Part shown: piece after piece, positions 1 to 8,199 of the stretch | Layout: each line of letters opens with the position of its first letter | Position numbering within the stretch: position 1 is the stretch's first letter | Source of the DNA: Bog-473 sp049513455 | GTDB lineage: Bacteria; Actinomycetota; Acidimicrobiia; Acidimicrobiales; RAAP-2 | Length of the DNA stretch: 64,000 nt | Direction of reading: 5' to 3' | Assembly (NCBI GenBank): GCA_049513455.1 | Contig: JBEKWB010000001.1 | Coordinates: 1 to 64,000 of the forward strand | Made by a program: the position numbers and the translations under genes | The notes under the pieces: generated by a model | Seen by the model: the letters and a program-made list of their open reading frames with translations, nothing else | Told to the model about the DNA's origin: nothing | The model's database searches: none

Positions 1-38
1 GGTCGCGGTGGACGCGGGATGGGAGGTTGCTACAGGAA

Positions 39-60
39 AGCCCTCCCGCCTGGGAGGGCT
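39..60 (-). terminator. Intrinsic-terminator-like hairpin after tRNA-fMet
   Basis: A perfect 9-bp stem (AGCCCTCCC / GGGAGGGCT) with a 4-nt loop lies 17 bp beyond the 3' end of the initiator tRNA on the minus strand. Read on that strand, the stem is followed by CTTTCCTG, a short T-rich tract. It is likely the terminator of the tRNA transcript. Nothing else identifiable lies in bases 1-38. Confidence 0.6.
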
Positions 61-77
61 CTGACCCGCGCTTTCAA

Positions 78-154
<77 letters not shown>

Positions 155-210
155 GCGAAGGAGTCCACTCTACACGGGTCGCGGCGACCCGTGTCCAGCC
201 CCGTCCCGGT

Positions 211-693
211 TTAGATCGTCTGCGCCGTGGGGGGTGGAGGGGGCGGGCTGAGCGGGTCGGCCGAGGCGGCCGGCGGGGGCGGCGGGCTCCCGGGGGACGC
301 GGCCGGCGGGGGCGGTGGCGGGGCGCTGGCCGTGTCAGCGGTGGGGTACGAGGGAGGCGGGCTCCCCGGGGCGGCCGCGGTCGGGGGTGGCGCGAACGTC
401 GTGGCGGTGGCCGTCGGGGCGGCCGCAGCGGACTCGGGTGCCAGGGTGAGCGCACCGTGCTCTGATTCGTGGGTCTGGAGAGCGGCGACCAGGCGGTCGA
501 TGTCCGAATCGGTACTTGGGGTGGCCCGGCCCGTCTTGGTGGCGTAGAAGGCGGCGCCCAGATCGCGCAGCAAGCTGTCCGCCCCCTTCTTCGACTGGAC
601 CTCGTCGAGCTTGGCCTGCCCTTTCTGCGCCGCGTCCTTGGCGACCGCCGTCGCCGCGGTCGCCTGTGCCTTTACCTTGTCGAGCAGTCCCAT
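211..693 (-). CDS. Small actinobacterial protein with Pro-rich tail, function unknown
   Basis: A 160-residue protein. The first ~75 residues are charged and helical (MGLLDKVKAQATAATAVAKD..., then an 'LLRDLGAAFYATKTGR' segment). The rest is Ala/Pro-rich with runs of five or six prolines. I recognise the N-terminal pattern as a conserved but uncharacterised actinobacterial type; no enzyme motif or signal peptide is visible. The ATG is preceded by AAAGGA at about 8-nt spacing. It lies 62 bp downstream of the UPF0182 gene on the same strand and could be the last gene of that transcript. The low-complexity tail resembles those of cell-envelope proteins, but that is only a compositional hint. Confidence 0.75.
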   Translation of the reverse strand: MGLLDKVKAQATAATAVAKDAAQKGQAKLDEVQSKKGADSLLRDLGAAFYATKTGRATPSTDSDIDRLVAALQTHESEHGALTLAPESAAAAPTATATTFAPPPTAAAPGSPPPSYPTADTASAPPPPPPAASPGSPPPPPAASADPLSPPPPPPTAQTI

Positions 694-755
694 TGCCTCA
701 TCCTTTCATTGCACCGCGTTTGCATAGCATTCCACGTGCAACGCCGGTCTGCCTA

Positions 756-3602
756 CTAGCGCGCCGCCGCCGCATTGATGTCACTTTGGTAGGTCCCGAG
801 GTCGCCAGCCTTCAATGCCGCCAGCGCCTGCTCGTAGTAGCTCTGTGCCGTGTTCAACTCTTGCTGCACCTGGTTCGGCACGGTCCCCGTGCTCGGGGTC
901 GTCGAGGGGACGGTTCCCGGCGAAACTCCGGGCGTCGAGATGCTGGTGCCGAGCAAGGTGCTCAAGGTCTGGGACAGCGACGACTCGACTACCACCTTCT
1001 GGCCCAGCACACCGATGACATCCGTCAGCTGTGGGAGCGGGTTGGCGGACGATGCCACATAGAGGGGCCGCAGGTAGATGATCGACTGGTCGACCGGCAC
1101 CATGAGGGTGTTGCCGAGGAGCACCTCCGACCCGTGCTGGTCGTAGAGCGTGATGTCCGAGGACACCGTGCGATTGGCCTGGATGTACTGGTCGGCGTTG
1201 GCGGGTCCGGGGGTGCTCTGCGGCGTCTTGTACACCGTGAGGTCCCCGTAGTCACCCGGATCCTGGGTGCCGACCATGAACGCGCTCACATTCAGGTTGC
1301 TCGAGCCCGATACGCTCGACTGGGACGCGGGCACGTAGGCGTCGGTGACCGTAAAGCCCTGCGTGGACGAACCCGGCAATGCCGTCACCTGGTAGAGCGG
1401 CGCCATGCGCGCAGTGCTCTGGGAGATCACCTGACCCTCCTGGTTGAGCGTGACCTGCACCTGCAGCGCCTGCGACCCGGTCCCTGCGCCAGCGGTCGGG
1501 GAGAGCTGCCATGCGTTGCTCTCGGCATAGAACTGTGCGGGGTTCGTCAGGTGATAGCGCCCGTAAATGGCAGATTGGATGGAGAAGATGTCGGGGGGGT
1601 AACGAAGGTGAGCCTGCAGCCCCGCGCTCATCTTCGAGAGCGGCGTGAACATGTTCGGGAAGGCGGACGCGTAGGCCCGCAGGATCGGGTCCTTGGGGTC
1701 GACGTCGTAGAAGACCGTCTTCCCCGAGTAGGCATTGATGACCACTTTCACCGAGTTGCGCACGTAGTTGTAGCTGCCGGGCAGGCTGCTCCCCGCCGCC
1801 ACATCCTGCGTGTCCGCATTCTGCGAGTACGGGTACTGGTTGGTCGTCGTGTACCCGTCGACGATCCAGTAGATCTGCCCGTCGTTCACCACGGCATAGG
1901 GATCCTGATTGAAGGTGAGGAACGGCGCCGCCTTCTCGGCGATCTGCACCGGGTCGCGCACGAACATGATCCGCGACTTGTTGGTGATCTGGTCGGAGAT
2001 GAGAAGGTTGAAGTCGCCCAGACGGAGGGCGAAGGCCGCCCGCTTCAGCAAGGAGGTGATCTGCACGCCGCCGGTGCCCGCATAGTGGCTCTCGACGTTC
2101 GCCGCCCCGTTCTCCAGCTGCTTGGTGTCCGCCACCACGTAGCCACTGTCGCCGCTGGCGAAGTAGACGTTGGGTTGGGTGATCTTCGGCAGACCCTTCG
2201 ATGAGGTGGGCGGCACGTCCTTGATCCCGTAGACCGGATTGCCATTCGATTGCGCCTGGTTCGCCAGGGCCACCACGGCACCCTCGCCGTGGGTGAACTG
2301 GAGGTGGAGGTTGACCCATGACTGCGATGGGAGGAGCGTCGGGGAGACCTCACGGACGCCGATGAGAACCGGCGTGACCTGCCCGTCGATGGTGTAACGG
2401 TCGACGCCCAGAGAGGGGAACGTGTAGTACGACTGGTTTCTCTGTTGCTGGTCGAACGTTTGCAGCGTTATGGAATTGTCCGGATCCCACAGCCTGATGT
2501 TGTTGAGGGTGGCGGCCGATGCCTCCACGTTCGCCTGTGAAATGCTGGTCGTCGCGCTGAAACTCTTGACCTTCACATTGTTCAGGTCGTACGCGGCGCG
2601 CGTGGCCGTGATGTTCCGCTTTATGTAGGGCGTCTCGAGCGAGGCCTGGGCCGGGGTGACCTTGAGCGTCTGGAGCAGTGCCGGGTAGATCACGCCGACC
2701 ACGAGTGCCACGAAGGCCCAGATGCCCACCGCGAGGACGGGCAACGTCCATCCCTGGCGCCGGATGTTGAAGAGCAGGATGGCGGCGGCGAAGATCGAGA
2801 CGACGACGAGCAGCTCCTGGGCCGGCAGGCGGGCGTGCACGTCGGTGTACCCGGCGCCGTCGACATAGCCGTCGTGCGCGTTCACCAGGCCCCACCGTTG
2901 CAGGACGTACCCGGCCGCCTTGGTCAGCGCGATCAGCGCCCCGAGCACCGACAGGTGGGCCTTGACCGCCGGCCGCGCGCGGGGGATGCCCCGTTGGGGC
3001 AGAATCCCGCCGTTGAGGTAGTGGAAGACGACGGAGACGATGAGCGTGACGATCAGGATGGCCAGCGTCCAGTCGACGACGAAGTTCATGAACGGGAGCT
3101 TGAAGACGTAGAACCCGATGTCCTTGTGGAACTGGGGATCCTTGACCCCGAAGTTGCCCCCGTGGCGGAAGAGGATCCAGTTCTGCCATTCGCCGATCGT
3201 GCCCGACGCCGCGATGAGCGCCATGACGAGCGCCAGGGCGATGTAGAGCCGCCCGGCATAGGGCCGCACGAACTGCTGGTAGCGGCGGACCACCTCGTCC
3301 TTTTGCACGGCGCCGAGCTCGTCGCTGGCCAGCCGGTCGCACGCGATCAGGTTGACCCACATGACGACGAAGAAGATCGCCCCGAAGACCCCGAAGAGCC
3401 CGAGCTTTATGACGAGCAGGGTGGAGAAGACGTTGTGGAAACCCACCGAGGAGAACCAGAGGCCGTCGGTATAGATGTCCGCCAGGGTCCGCAGAGAGGC
3501 CAGCAGGATGATCAGGACGACGATGGCGCCTACGATCCACCACCTGGCCCGTCGCCGCGAGCGGGTCGGGCGGGCAGATGAAAGGTCCTTGGGGGTACGC
3601 AC
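756..3602 (-). CDS. UPF0182 family large membrane protein
   Basis: A 948-residue integral membrane protein of the UPF0182/COG1615 family (M. tuberculosis Rv3193c and Rv0064 type). An Arg-rich N-terminus is followed by roughly seven hydrophobic segments within the first ~310 residues, then a large polar, presumably extracytoplasmic region. The last ~60 residues are Thr/Ser/Pro-rich followed by a short helix. Length matches the family (~950-1000). The function of the family is not established. It begins with GTG, 37 bp after the DivIVA-like gene. In mycobacteria a UPF0182 gene also sits beside the PDZ-Lon protease gene, as here, which suggests an envelope function shared with the protease. The family call is firm; the role is open. 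Confidence 0.93.
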   Translation of the reverse strand: MRTPKDLSSARPTRSRRRARWWIVGAIVVLIILLASLRTLADIYTDGLWFSSVGFHNVFSTLLVIKLGLFGVFGAIFFVVMWVNLIACDRLASDELGAVQKDEVVRRYQQFVRPYAGRLYIALALVMALIAASGTIGEWQNWILFRHGGNFGVKDPQFHKDIGFYVFKLPFMNFVVDWTLAILIVTLIVSVVFHYLNGGILPQRGIPRARPAVKAHLSVLGALIALTKAAGYVLQRWGLVNAHDGYVDGAGYTDVHARLPAQELLVVVSIFAAAILLFNIRRQGWTLPVLAVGIWAFVALVVGVIYPALLQTLKVTPAQASLETPYIKRNITATRAAYDLNNVKVKSFSATTSISQANVEASAATLNNIRLWDPDNSITLQTFDQQQRNQSYYTFPSLGVDRYTIDGQVTPVLIGVREVSPTLLPSQSWVNLHLQFTHGEGAVVALANQAQSNGNPVYGIKDVPPTSSKGLPKITQPNVYFASGDSGYVVADTKQLENGAANVESHYAGTGGVQITSLLKRAAFALRLGDFNLLISDQITNKSRIMFVRDPVQIAEKAAPFLTFNQDPYAVVNDGQIYWIVDGYTTTNQYPYSQNADTQDVAAGSSLPGSYNYVRNSVKVVINAYSGKTVFYDVDPKDPILRAYASAFPNMFTPLSKMSAGLQAHLRYPPDIFSIQSAIYGRYHLTNPAQFYAESNAWQLSPTAGAGTGSQALQVQVTLNQEGQVISQSTARMAPLYQVTALPGSSTQGFTVTDAYVPASQSSVSGSSNLNVSAFMVGTQDPGDYGDLTVYKTPQSTPGPANADQYIQANRTVSSDITLYDQHGSEVLLGNTLMVPVDQSIIYLRPLYVASSANPLPQLTDVIGVLGQKVVVESSLSQTLSTLLGTSISTPGVSPGTVPSTTPSTGTVPNQVQQELNTAQSYYEQALAALKAGDLGTYQSDINAAAAR

Positions 3603-3639
3603 GGGGGGAGCCTAACGTCCGGCGCCGGGCGGATTGGGT

Positions 3640-5277
3640 CTAGGCCGTTATGGGCGCCACCATGCAGCGACAGCCCGAATGGGCCGGAGGATACGCATGC
3701 CCGGTGGGAAAGGGCTCGTCGACGGCCACCGCTCCCGCCAGCGCGTTGTCGTCGCAGTCCGAGCAGCCATTCGGCGAGGTGAGCACCCAGCGCAGGTGTC
3801 CTCCCGGGGAGGATGCTGCAGCGACGCCGGCCGAGAACGCCTGCACGGCGAAATCGCCGACGAGCCGTTCGATCCGCTCGCCGCGCCACTCCCGGAATGC
3901 CGCACCCACCCGCTCAGCCACTTCCTCGCCGCCGTCGGTCCCGTCGCCGATGCGCCGGCGCAACATCGTCACCACCGTGCGGGAAAGGCTGGCCGCCGCC
4001 TGATCGACGGCCGGGCCCGACGCGATCGCCCCCTCCGTCGCCCCGCCGAAGACCGTCCCGGCCGCGAACGCGTCGGCCAGGTGACCCTGCGCCGCCGAGG
4101 TGAACGTCGACAGGTGCAGGTCTTCGGGCCCGAGCAGGGCTTCTCCGCCCACGTTCGGAGTGCTGCGCAGGACATCGAGCAGCCGGTTCTGGTCGTCACC
4201 GAGTGCCCGCTTTATGTGCCGCGACAGCTGTGACGAAACAGGTGAGAGGAGCTCGTCGCGGCGGGCGATGAGGGCCTGATCCGGTCCCTCCCTCTCTTCC
4301 TCGCCCTCGGTGGCCTCACTCTCCGTGACGCCGCGGACGCCGCCACCGTCGCCGTCGGCCTCTTCGGCATCGGCCGTTGCCGCATCCTCGTGCCGCGCCG
4401 CGTCGGTGCCGGCCCGGATGCGGGCGAACAGCTCGTCGACCGAGGGCGTGACCCCGCCGTGGGCGGGATCCTCCCCGACCTCGACGCTGGGCACCGTCTC
4501 CTCTTCGGGCAGGTCCTTGGGTAGGTGCAGCCGGGCCTGGTCCGCCGCGGCCAGGCCGGCGGCGCGGGCGTCGTCGTCCGAGTGCTCGAGCTGGGCGAGA
4601 ATTGCGTCGATCGATCCCCGCACGCCCTGGACAGTCGCAGCCATCTCGTCCCGGGCCGCCCGGAGTTGCTCTATCTGGATCGACAGGGCCCGCCGGCGGC
4701 CCGCCAGGTCGGCCATGACCCGCTTGCGGGCTTCGTGCACCTGCTCCAACAGGACGCGCCCTTCGTCCTTGGCCCGGGCGATCACCGCATCGGCTTCGGC
4801 CAGGGCGTCGTAGCGAATGCGCTCCACCGCTTCCCGCGCTTCCTTCGTGGCGCTGGCCACCATGATCTCCGCCTCCGCCACCCGCTCGGCCGAGGCGCCC
4901 TCGCTCTGGGCCTGAATCTCGTTGGCTTGGCTCTGGGCCTCGCGCAACAGGGTTGAGGCCGCTTCCTGGGCCTGGACCACGATTCTCGCGGCCTCCTCAT
5001 GGGCGTGGCGGAGTATCTGGGCGCTGTGCTGGCCCAGCGAGGCGGTGAGCGTCGCTTCGTCCACCACGGGATGCGCCGCCCGTTCGTCGGCCTCGGCCAC
5101 CGCTTCTCGAAGCTCCTGTTCCCGCTGCTCCAGCACTTCGATGCTGCGCGCCACCGACTGGAGATAGGTCTTGACCTCGTCGATGTCGAAGCCCCGCCGC
5201 ACGATTGCGAACGAGTGGCGGGCGACGTCCCCCGTCGAGATGCGGGCGGAGGAAATGGGTGAACGGCCTTCAGGCAT
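3640..5277 (-). CDS. DivIVA-like coiled-coil protein with phage MuF-like C-terminal domain
   Basis: A 545-residue protein with an unusual architecture. Residues ~10-50 resemble a DivIVA N-terminal membrane-curvature domain (FAIVRRGFDIDEVKTYLQ). Residues ~40-230 form a long Ala/Glu/Arg-rich coiled coil, and ~230-350 an acidic linker. The last ~190 residues end in C505-x2-C508, then H533-x2-C536-R-C538. The spacing and the surrounding 'PPAHSGCRC' resemble the C-terminus of phage Mu gpF-type minor head proteins and MuF domains of polymorphic toxins. The ATG is 9 bp behind the PDZ-Lon gene, so it is probably co-transcribed between that gene and the UPF0182 gene. The DivIVA assignment is moderately secure. 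The MuF assignment is pattern recognition of a Cys/His motif and needs a profile search. Confidence 0.8.
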   Translation of the reverse strand: MPEGRSPISSARISTGDVARHSFAIVRRGFDIDEVKTYLQSVARSIEVLEQREQELREAVAEADERAAHPVVDEATLTASLGQHSAQILRHAHEEAARIVVQAQEAASTLLREAQSQANEIQAQSEGASAERVAEAEIMVASATKEAREAVERIRYDALAEADAVIARAKDEGRVLLEQVHEARKRVMADLAGRRRALSIQIEQLRAARDEMAATVQGVRGSIDAILAQLEHSDDDARAAGLAAADQARLHLPKDLPEEETVPSVEVGEDPAHGGVTPSVDELFARIRAGTDAARHEDAATADAEEADGDGGGVRGVTESEATEGEEEREGPDQALIARRDELLSPVSSQLSRHIKRALGDDQNRLLDVLRSTPNVGGEALLGPEDLHLSTFTSAAQGHLADAFAAGTVFGGATEGAIASGPAVDQAAASLSRTVVTMLRRRIGDGTDGGEEVAERVGAAFREWRGERIERLVGDFAVQAFSAGVAAASSPGGHLRWVLTSPNGCSDCDDNALAGAVAVDEPFPTGHAYPPAHSGCRCMVAPITA

Positions 5278-5286
5278 TGCTAAAGA

Positions 5287-6471
5287 CTACGGCGCCGCCT
5301 GTGCCGACACGTGATTGGCGGGCATCGTACCCCCCAGGCGCTTCAGTACCCGCAACGCCTGGTCGAGGGAGGAGACGGGATACACGTGGAGCTGCGGCGT
5401 GTCCTTGGACATGGCGGCCGCATATTCCTGGGGCGGCACGAAGAAGACCGTGGCCCCCGCTCGCTCGACGGCGATCGTCTTCTGGGCCACGCCTCCCACA
5501 TCCCCCACGTCGCCCTCGGGATCGATGGTGCCCGTTGCCGCCACCGTGCGCTTCCCGGTGAGATCGCCACCGGACAGCTTGTCGATGATGCCCAGCGTCA
5601 TGGCGAGCCCGGCGGACGGCCCACCGACGTCGGGAATCTGGACCGACACTTTGACCGGGAGGTCCCAGGCCAACTGCTGCTCGGTCTCGACGCCTAGGTA
5701 GGCCGTCGGCCTGGTGGGCGGCCCGCACCCCCTGTCGACCAACCCCTTCGGCGGGGTCCCGAGGGTGATCGTTCGCTGCACCGTCGGACCGGTCACGAAC
5801 GCCCCGTTCGCGCTGATCGACGAGGTCTCGACCGAGAGCGTGGCCCGGGTTCCCGCCACCAGGCCGTGCAGCGCGTTGACCAGCGCGCACGACGTCAACG
5901 TGGCGGTCCCGTTGACGGCGGTGATGACTTCGGACACCTTGAGGACGTGGGAGGCCGGCGTGCCGGCGGGGATTTCGATGACCAGTGCGCCGGCGTTCTT
6001 CTGGCGCACGGTGTACCCGAGGTGGGTCAGCGCCGCCGCCGTGGCGTCCGACTGCGCCTGGCTCATCTGGAGATAGCCCTGGTCGATGTACTGGTTCTCC
6101 GGGGTCGATCCGGTGATCTCGCTCGCCGAATACACCTGGGCGACCGAGGAGAAGTACCGCTCCTGCAGGTAGGTCAGGGCGTTCAGCTGGGTCTCGTAGA
6201 CGTCGGTGAAGAGGATGGTTCCGGTGAGCGGATGATCGAGCTTGGCCGGCACGGTGATGAACGACGCCACCGGCGTGGCGTCCCCCGGGGTGAGCGCGTA
6301 ATACCCGACATTCCACCGGCTGAGGATCACCACCGCCGCCACGATGACGACGAGGACGACCACGAGGACGGTGTGCCAGCGCCGCCGGCGGAAGCGCACC
6401 GGCGCGGCGACATCCTCGGGTGAGGGGATGGCCGCAGCCTCCCCGACGTCGCTCGTGTCCATGTCGGCCAT
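5287..6471 (-). CDS. PDZ and Lon-type (S16) membrane-anchored serine protease, YlbL-like
   Basis: A 394-residue protein: short cytoplasmic N-terminus, one transmembrane helix at ~33-51, a PDZ-like region at ~150-235, and a Lon C-terminal peptidase domain at ~255-370. The Ser-Lys dyad is visible: S286 in DVGGPSAGLA and K331 in GVAQKTIAVERAGA. This matches the B. subtilis YlbL / M. tuberculosis Rv3194c family, which lacks the ATPase of true Lon. I chose the ATG at 6471 because the protein then begins just before the membrane anchor. The open frame runs further upstream but is non-homologous and overlaps the divergent gene. It is first in a three-gene run (protease, DivIVA-like, UPF0182). Substrates are unknown. 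Confidence 0.93.
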   Translation of the reverse strand: MADMDTSDVGEAAAIPSPEDVAAPVRFRRRRWHTVLVVVLVVIVAAVVILSRWNVGYYALTPGDATPVASFITVPAKLDHPLTGTILFTDVYETQLNALTYLQERYFSSVAQVYSASEITGSTPENQYIDQGYLQMSQAQSDATAAALTHLGYTVRQKNAGALVIEIPAGTPASHVLKVSEVITAVNGTATLTSCALVNALHGLVAGTRATLSVETSSISANGAFVTGPTVQRTITLGTPPKGLVDRGCGPPTRPTAYLGVETEQQLAWDLPVKVSVQIPDVGGPSAGLAMTLGIIDKLSGGDLTGKRTVAATGTIDPEGDVGDVGGVAQKTIAVERAGATVFFVPPQEYAAAMSKDTPQLHVYPVSSLDQALRVLKRLGGTMPANHVSAQAAP

Positions 6472-6481
6472 ACTCGATTCG

Positions 6482-7132
6482 GTGAGCGATGATCCTGCCA
6501 TGGAACCCGCGGCGCAACGCCGCGCCGCCGCGCTCCGCAGACGCCACGTGATCACGGCCGGACACTCCCGACGAGACGATGAGGCACGCCGGGGGCTCCG
6601 TGACCCCGACCCCGACGTGCAGGCGGCTGCGCTCGGCGCGCTGGCGCGCCTCGGCGCGCTCACCGTCACCGACCTGGCCCGTGCGCTGACCACCGGGCCG
6701 GCGGCGGTTCGACGGCGGGCCACCGACGCCGCGCTCTCGGTGCGGGGTCGGGGCTCGCGATCCACCCTGTACGCCCTGGTCGAAGAGAGCCTCGCCGACG
6801 CCGACCCGTTGGTCGTGGTCGGCGCGGCGTGGTTCCTCGCCGAACGGCGGGTGGCCGGGGCCGTCACTGCGCTGGCCACCACCGCCCGCGTCCATGACGA
6901 TGTGCGGTGCCGGGAGGCCGCAGTGGCGGCACTGGGTGCCATCGGCCACCCGGACGGCCTTCCCACCGTCATCGATGCGCTGGAGGACAAGCCCACCGTG
7001 CGGCGCCGGGCGACGGTCGCCTTGGCCGGCTTCGACGACCCCCGGGTCGAACCGGCATTGCGCCGTGCGGCCGGGGACAGGGACTGGCAGGTCCGCCAGG
7101 CGGCCGACGAGCTGATGGAGGAGGACTCCTAG
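6482..7132 (+). CDS. HEAT-repeat (PBS lyase-type) protein
   Basis: A protein of about 216 residues built of consecutive ~30-residue helical repeats of the HEAT/PBS-lyase type ('DPDPDVQAAALGALARLG', 'ADPLVVVGAAWFLAERR', 'VRCREAAVAALGAIGHPDG', 'TVRRRATVALAGFDDPRV'). Such scaffolds mediate protein-protein contacts; no catalytic motif is seen. The start is uncertain: GTG at 6482 (10 bp from the divergent protease ATG) or ATG at 6500. The stop codon shares the CTAG at 7129-7132 with the convergent mreB stop, so the two genes overlap tail to tail by 4 bp. The repeat family is clear; the function is unknown. Confidence 0.85.
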   Translation: MSDDPAMEPAAQRRAAALRRRHVITAGHSRRDDEARRGLRDPDPDVQAAALGALARLGALTVTDLARALTTGPAAVRRRATDAALSVRGRGSRSTLYALVEESLADADPLVVVGAAWFLAERRVAGAVTALATTARVHDDVRCREAAVAALGAIGHPDGLPTVIDALEDKPTVRRRATVALAGFDDPRVEPALRRAAGDRDWQVRQAADELMEEDS

Positions 7133-8130
7133 TCGTCGTCGGTGAAGAGACGCTTGAGCCGGTCGAAGGACTCCAGACACTTTCCCGCCCCCTGGACGAC
7201 GCACTCGAGCGGCGCGTCGACCAGGTGCACCGGGACGGCCGTGGCATCGGCGAGTCGCTGGGTCACTCCCCGCAACAGCGCGCCGCCCCCCGTCAAGTGG
7301 ACGCCCTGGAACATGATGTCCTGGGCCAGTTCCGGTGGCGCTTCGCCCAGACAGGTGGCGGCGGCGGCCATCACCTGGGTCACATTCTCCTCTAACGCCC
7401 CGCGCACCTCCTCGGGCGTCAGCACCACGACCTTGGGCCGGCCGGTCGCCACCTCGCGGCCCCTGATTTCGGCGCCCTGCTCTCCGGGGTACGGGAACGC
7501 GGACCCAATGGCGTGCTTGACCGCCTCGGCCGTGCGTTCACCGATGGCCACGCCGTGCTGGTGGCGGACGTAGGCCTGAATGGAGGCGTCGAAGTCGAAG
7601 CCGCCGCAACGCAGGGCCCGCACAGCCACCACCCCCCCGAGTGAGATCACCGCCATTTCCGAGGTTCCACCGCCGATGTCCACCACCATGTTGCCCACTG
7701 GCTCATGGATGGCGAGGCCGGCGCCGATGGCGGCGGCCATGGGCTGCTCAATCAGAAAACACGCCGACGCGCCGGCCCGACGGGTGGCTTCCTTGACGGC
7801 TCGGCGCTCCACCGCGGTGATGGCCGAAGGGACGCAGATCAGCACCTTGGGCCGGTTCAACCGGCTCACCCCGACCCGGTGCAGCAGGACGCTGAGCATG
7901 CGCTCGGTGACCTCGAAGTCCGTGATGGCACCGCCCCGCAGCGGTCGCTCGGCCACGATGTACCCCGGGGTCCGGCCGATCATCTGCCAGGCGTCGGTGC
8001 CGATGGCGAGGACTTCACGGGTACGCGAATCCAGCGCAACCACCGTGGGCTCGTTGAGCACGAGACCCTTTCCCTTGGCGTAGACAAGCGTGTTGGCCGT
8101 CCCGAGGTCAATGGCCAGATCGCGCGACAT
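7129..8130 (-). CDS. mreB: MreB/Mbl-like bacterial actin
   Basis: A 333-residue MreB-family ATPase, normal in length. It opens with the phosphate-1 motif (DLAIDLGTANTLVY) and has the phosphate-2 loop (VVDIGGGTSEMAVISLGG) and the adenosine motif (LTGGGALLRGV). It should form membrane-associated filaments that position lateral cell-wall synthesis. No mreC, mreD or rodA follows, so this is an orphan copy; the main mre cluster, if any, lies elsewhere. The start is the ATG of MSRDLAIDLG; a longer open frame continues upstream but overlaps the divergent HtrA-like gene and is not homologous. Confidence 0.95.
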   Translation of the reverse strand: MSRDLAIDLGTANTLVYAKGKGLVLNEPTVVALDSRTREVLAIGTDAWQMIGRTPGYIVAERPLRGGAITDFEVTERMLSVLLHRVGVSRLNRPKVLICVPSAITAVERRAVKEATRRAGASACFLIEQPMAAAIGAGLAIHEPVGNMVVDIGGGTSEMAVISLGGVVAVRALRCGGFDFDASIQAYVRHQHGVAIGERTAEAVKHAIGSAFPYPGEQGAEIRGREVATGRPKVVVLTPEEVRGALEENVTQVMAAAATCLGEAPPELAQDIMFQGVHLTGGGALLRGVTQRLADATAVPVHLVDAPLECVVQGAGKCLESFDRLKRLFTDDD

Positions 8131-8199
8131 TTGGCCACATGGTAAGGCCAGCCAGAGGCGCGACCGCATTTCTCTCTTTCGGCTCGGTAGCCTCACCAC

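Noticed and set aside
516..2204. Long + strand open frame opposite the UPF0182 gene
   Set aside because: Arg/Gly/His-rich translation without motifs, antisense to a clear family member; a GC-bias shadow.
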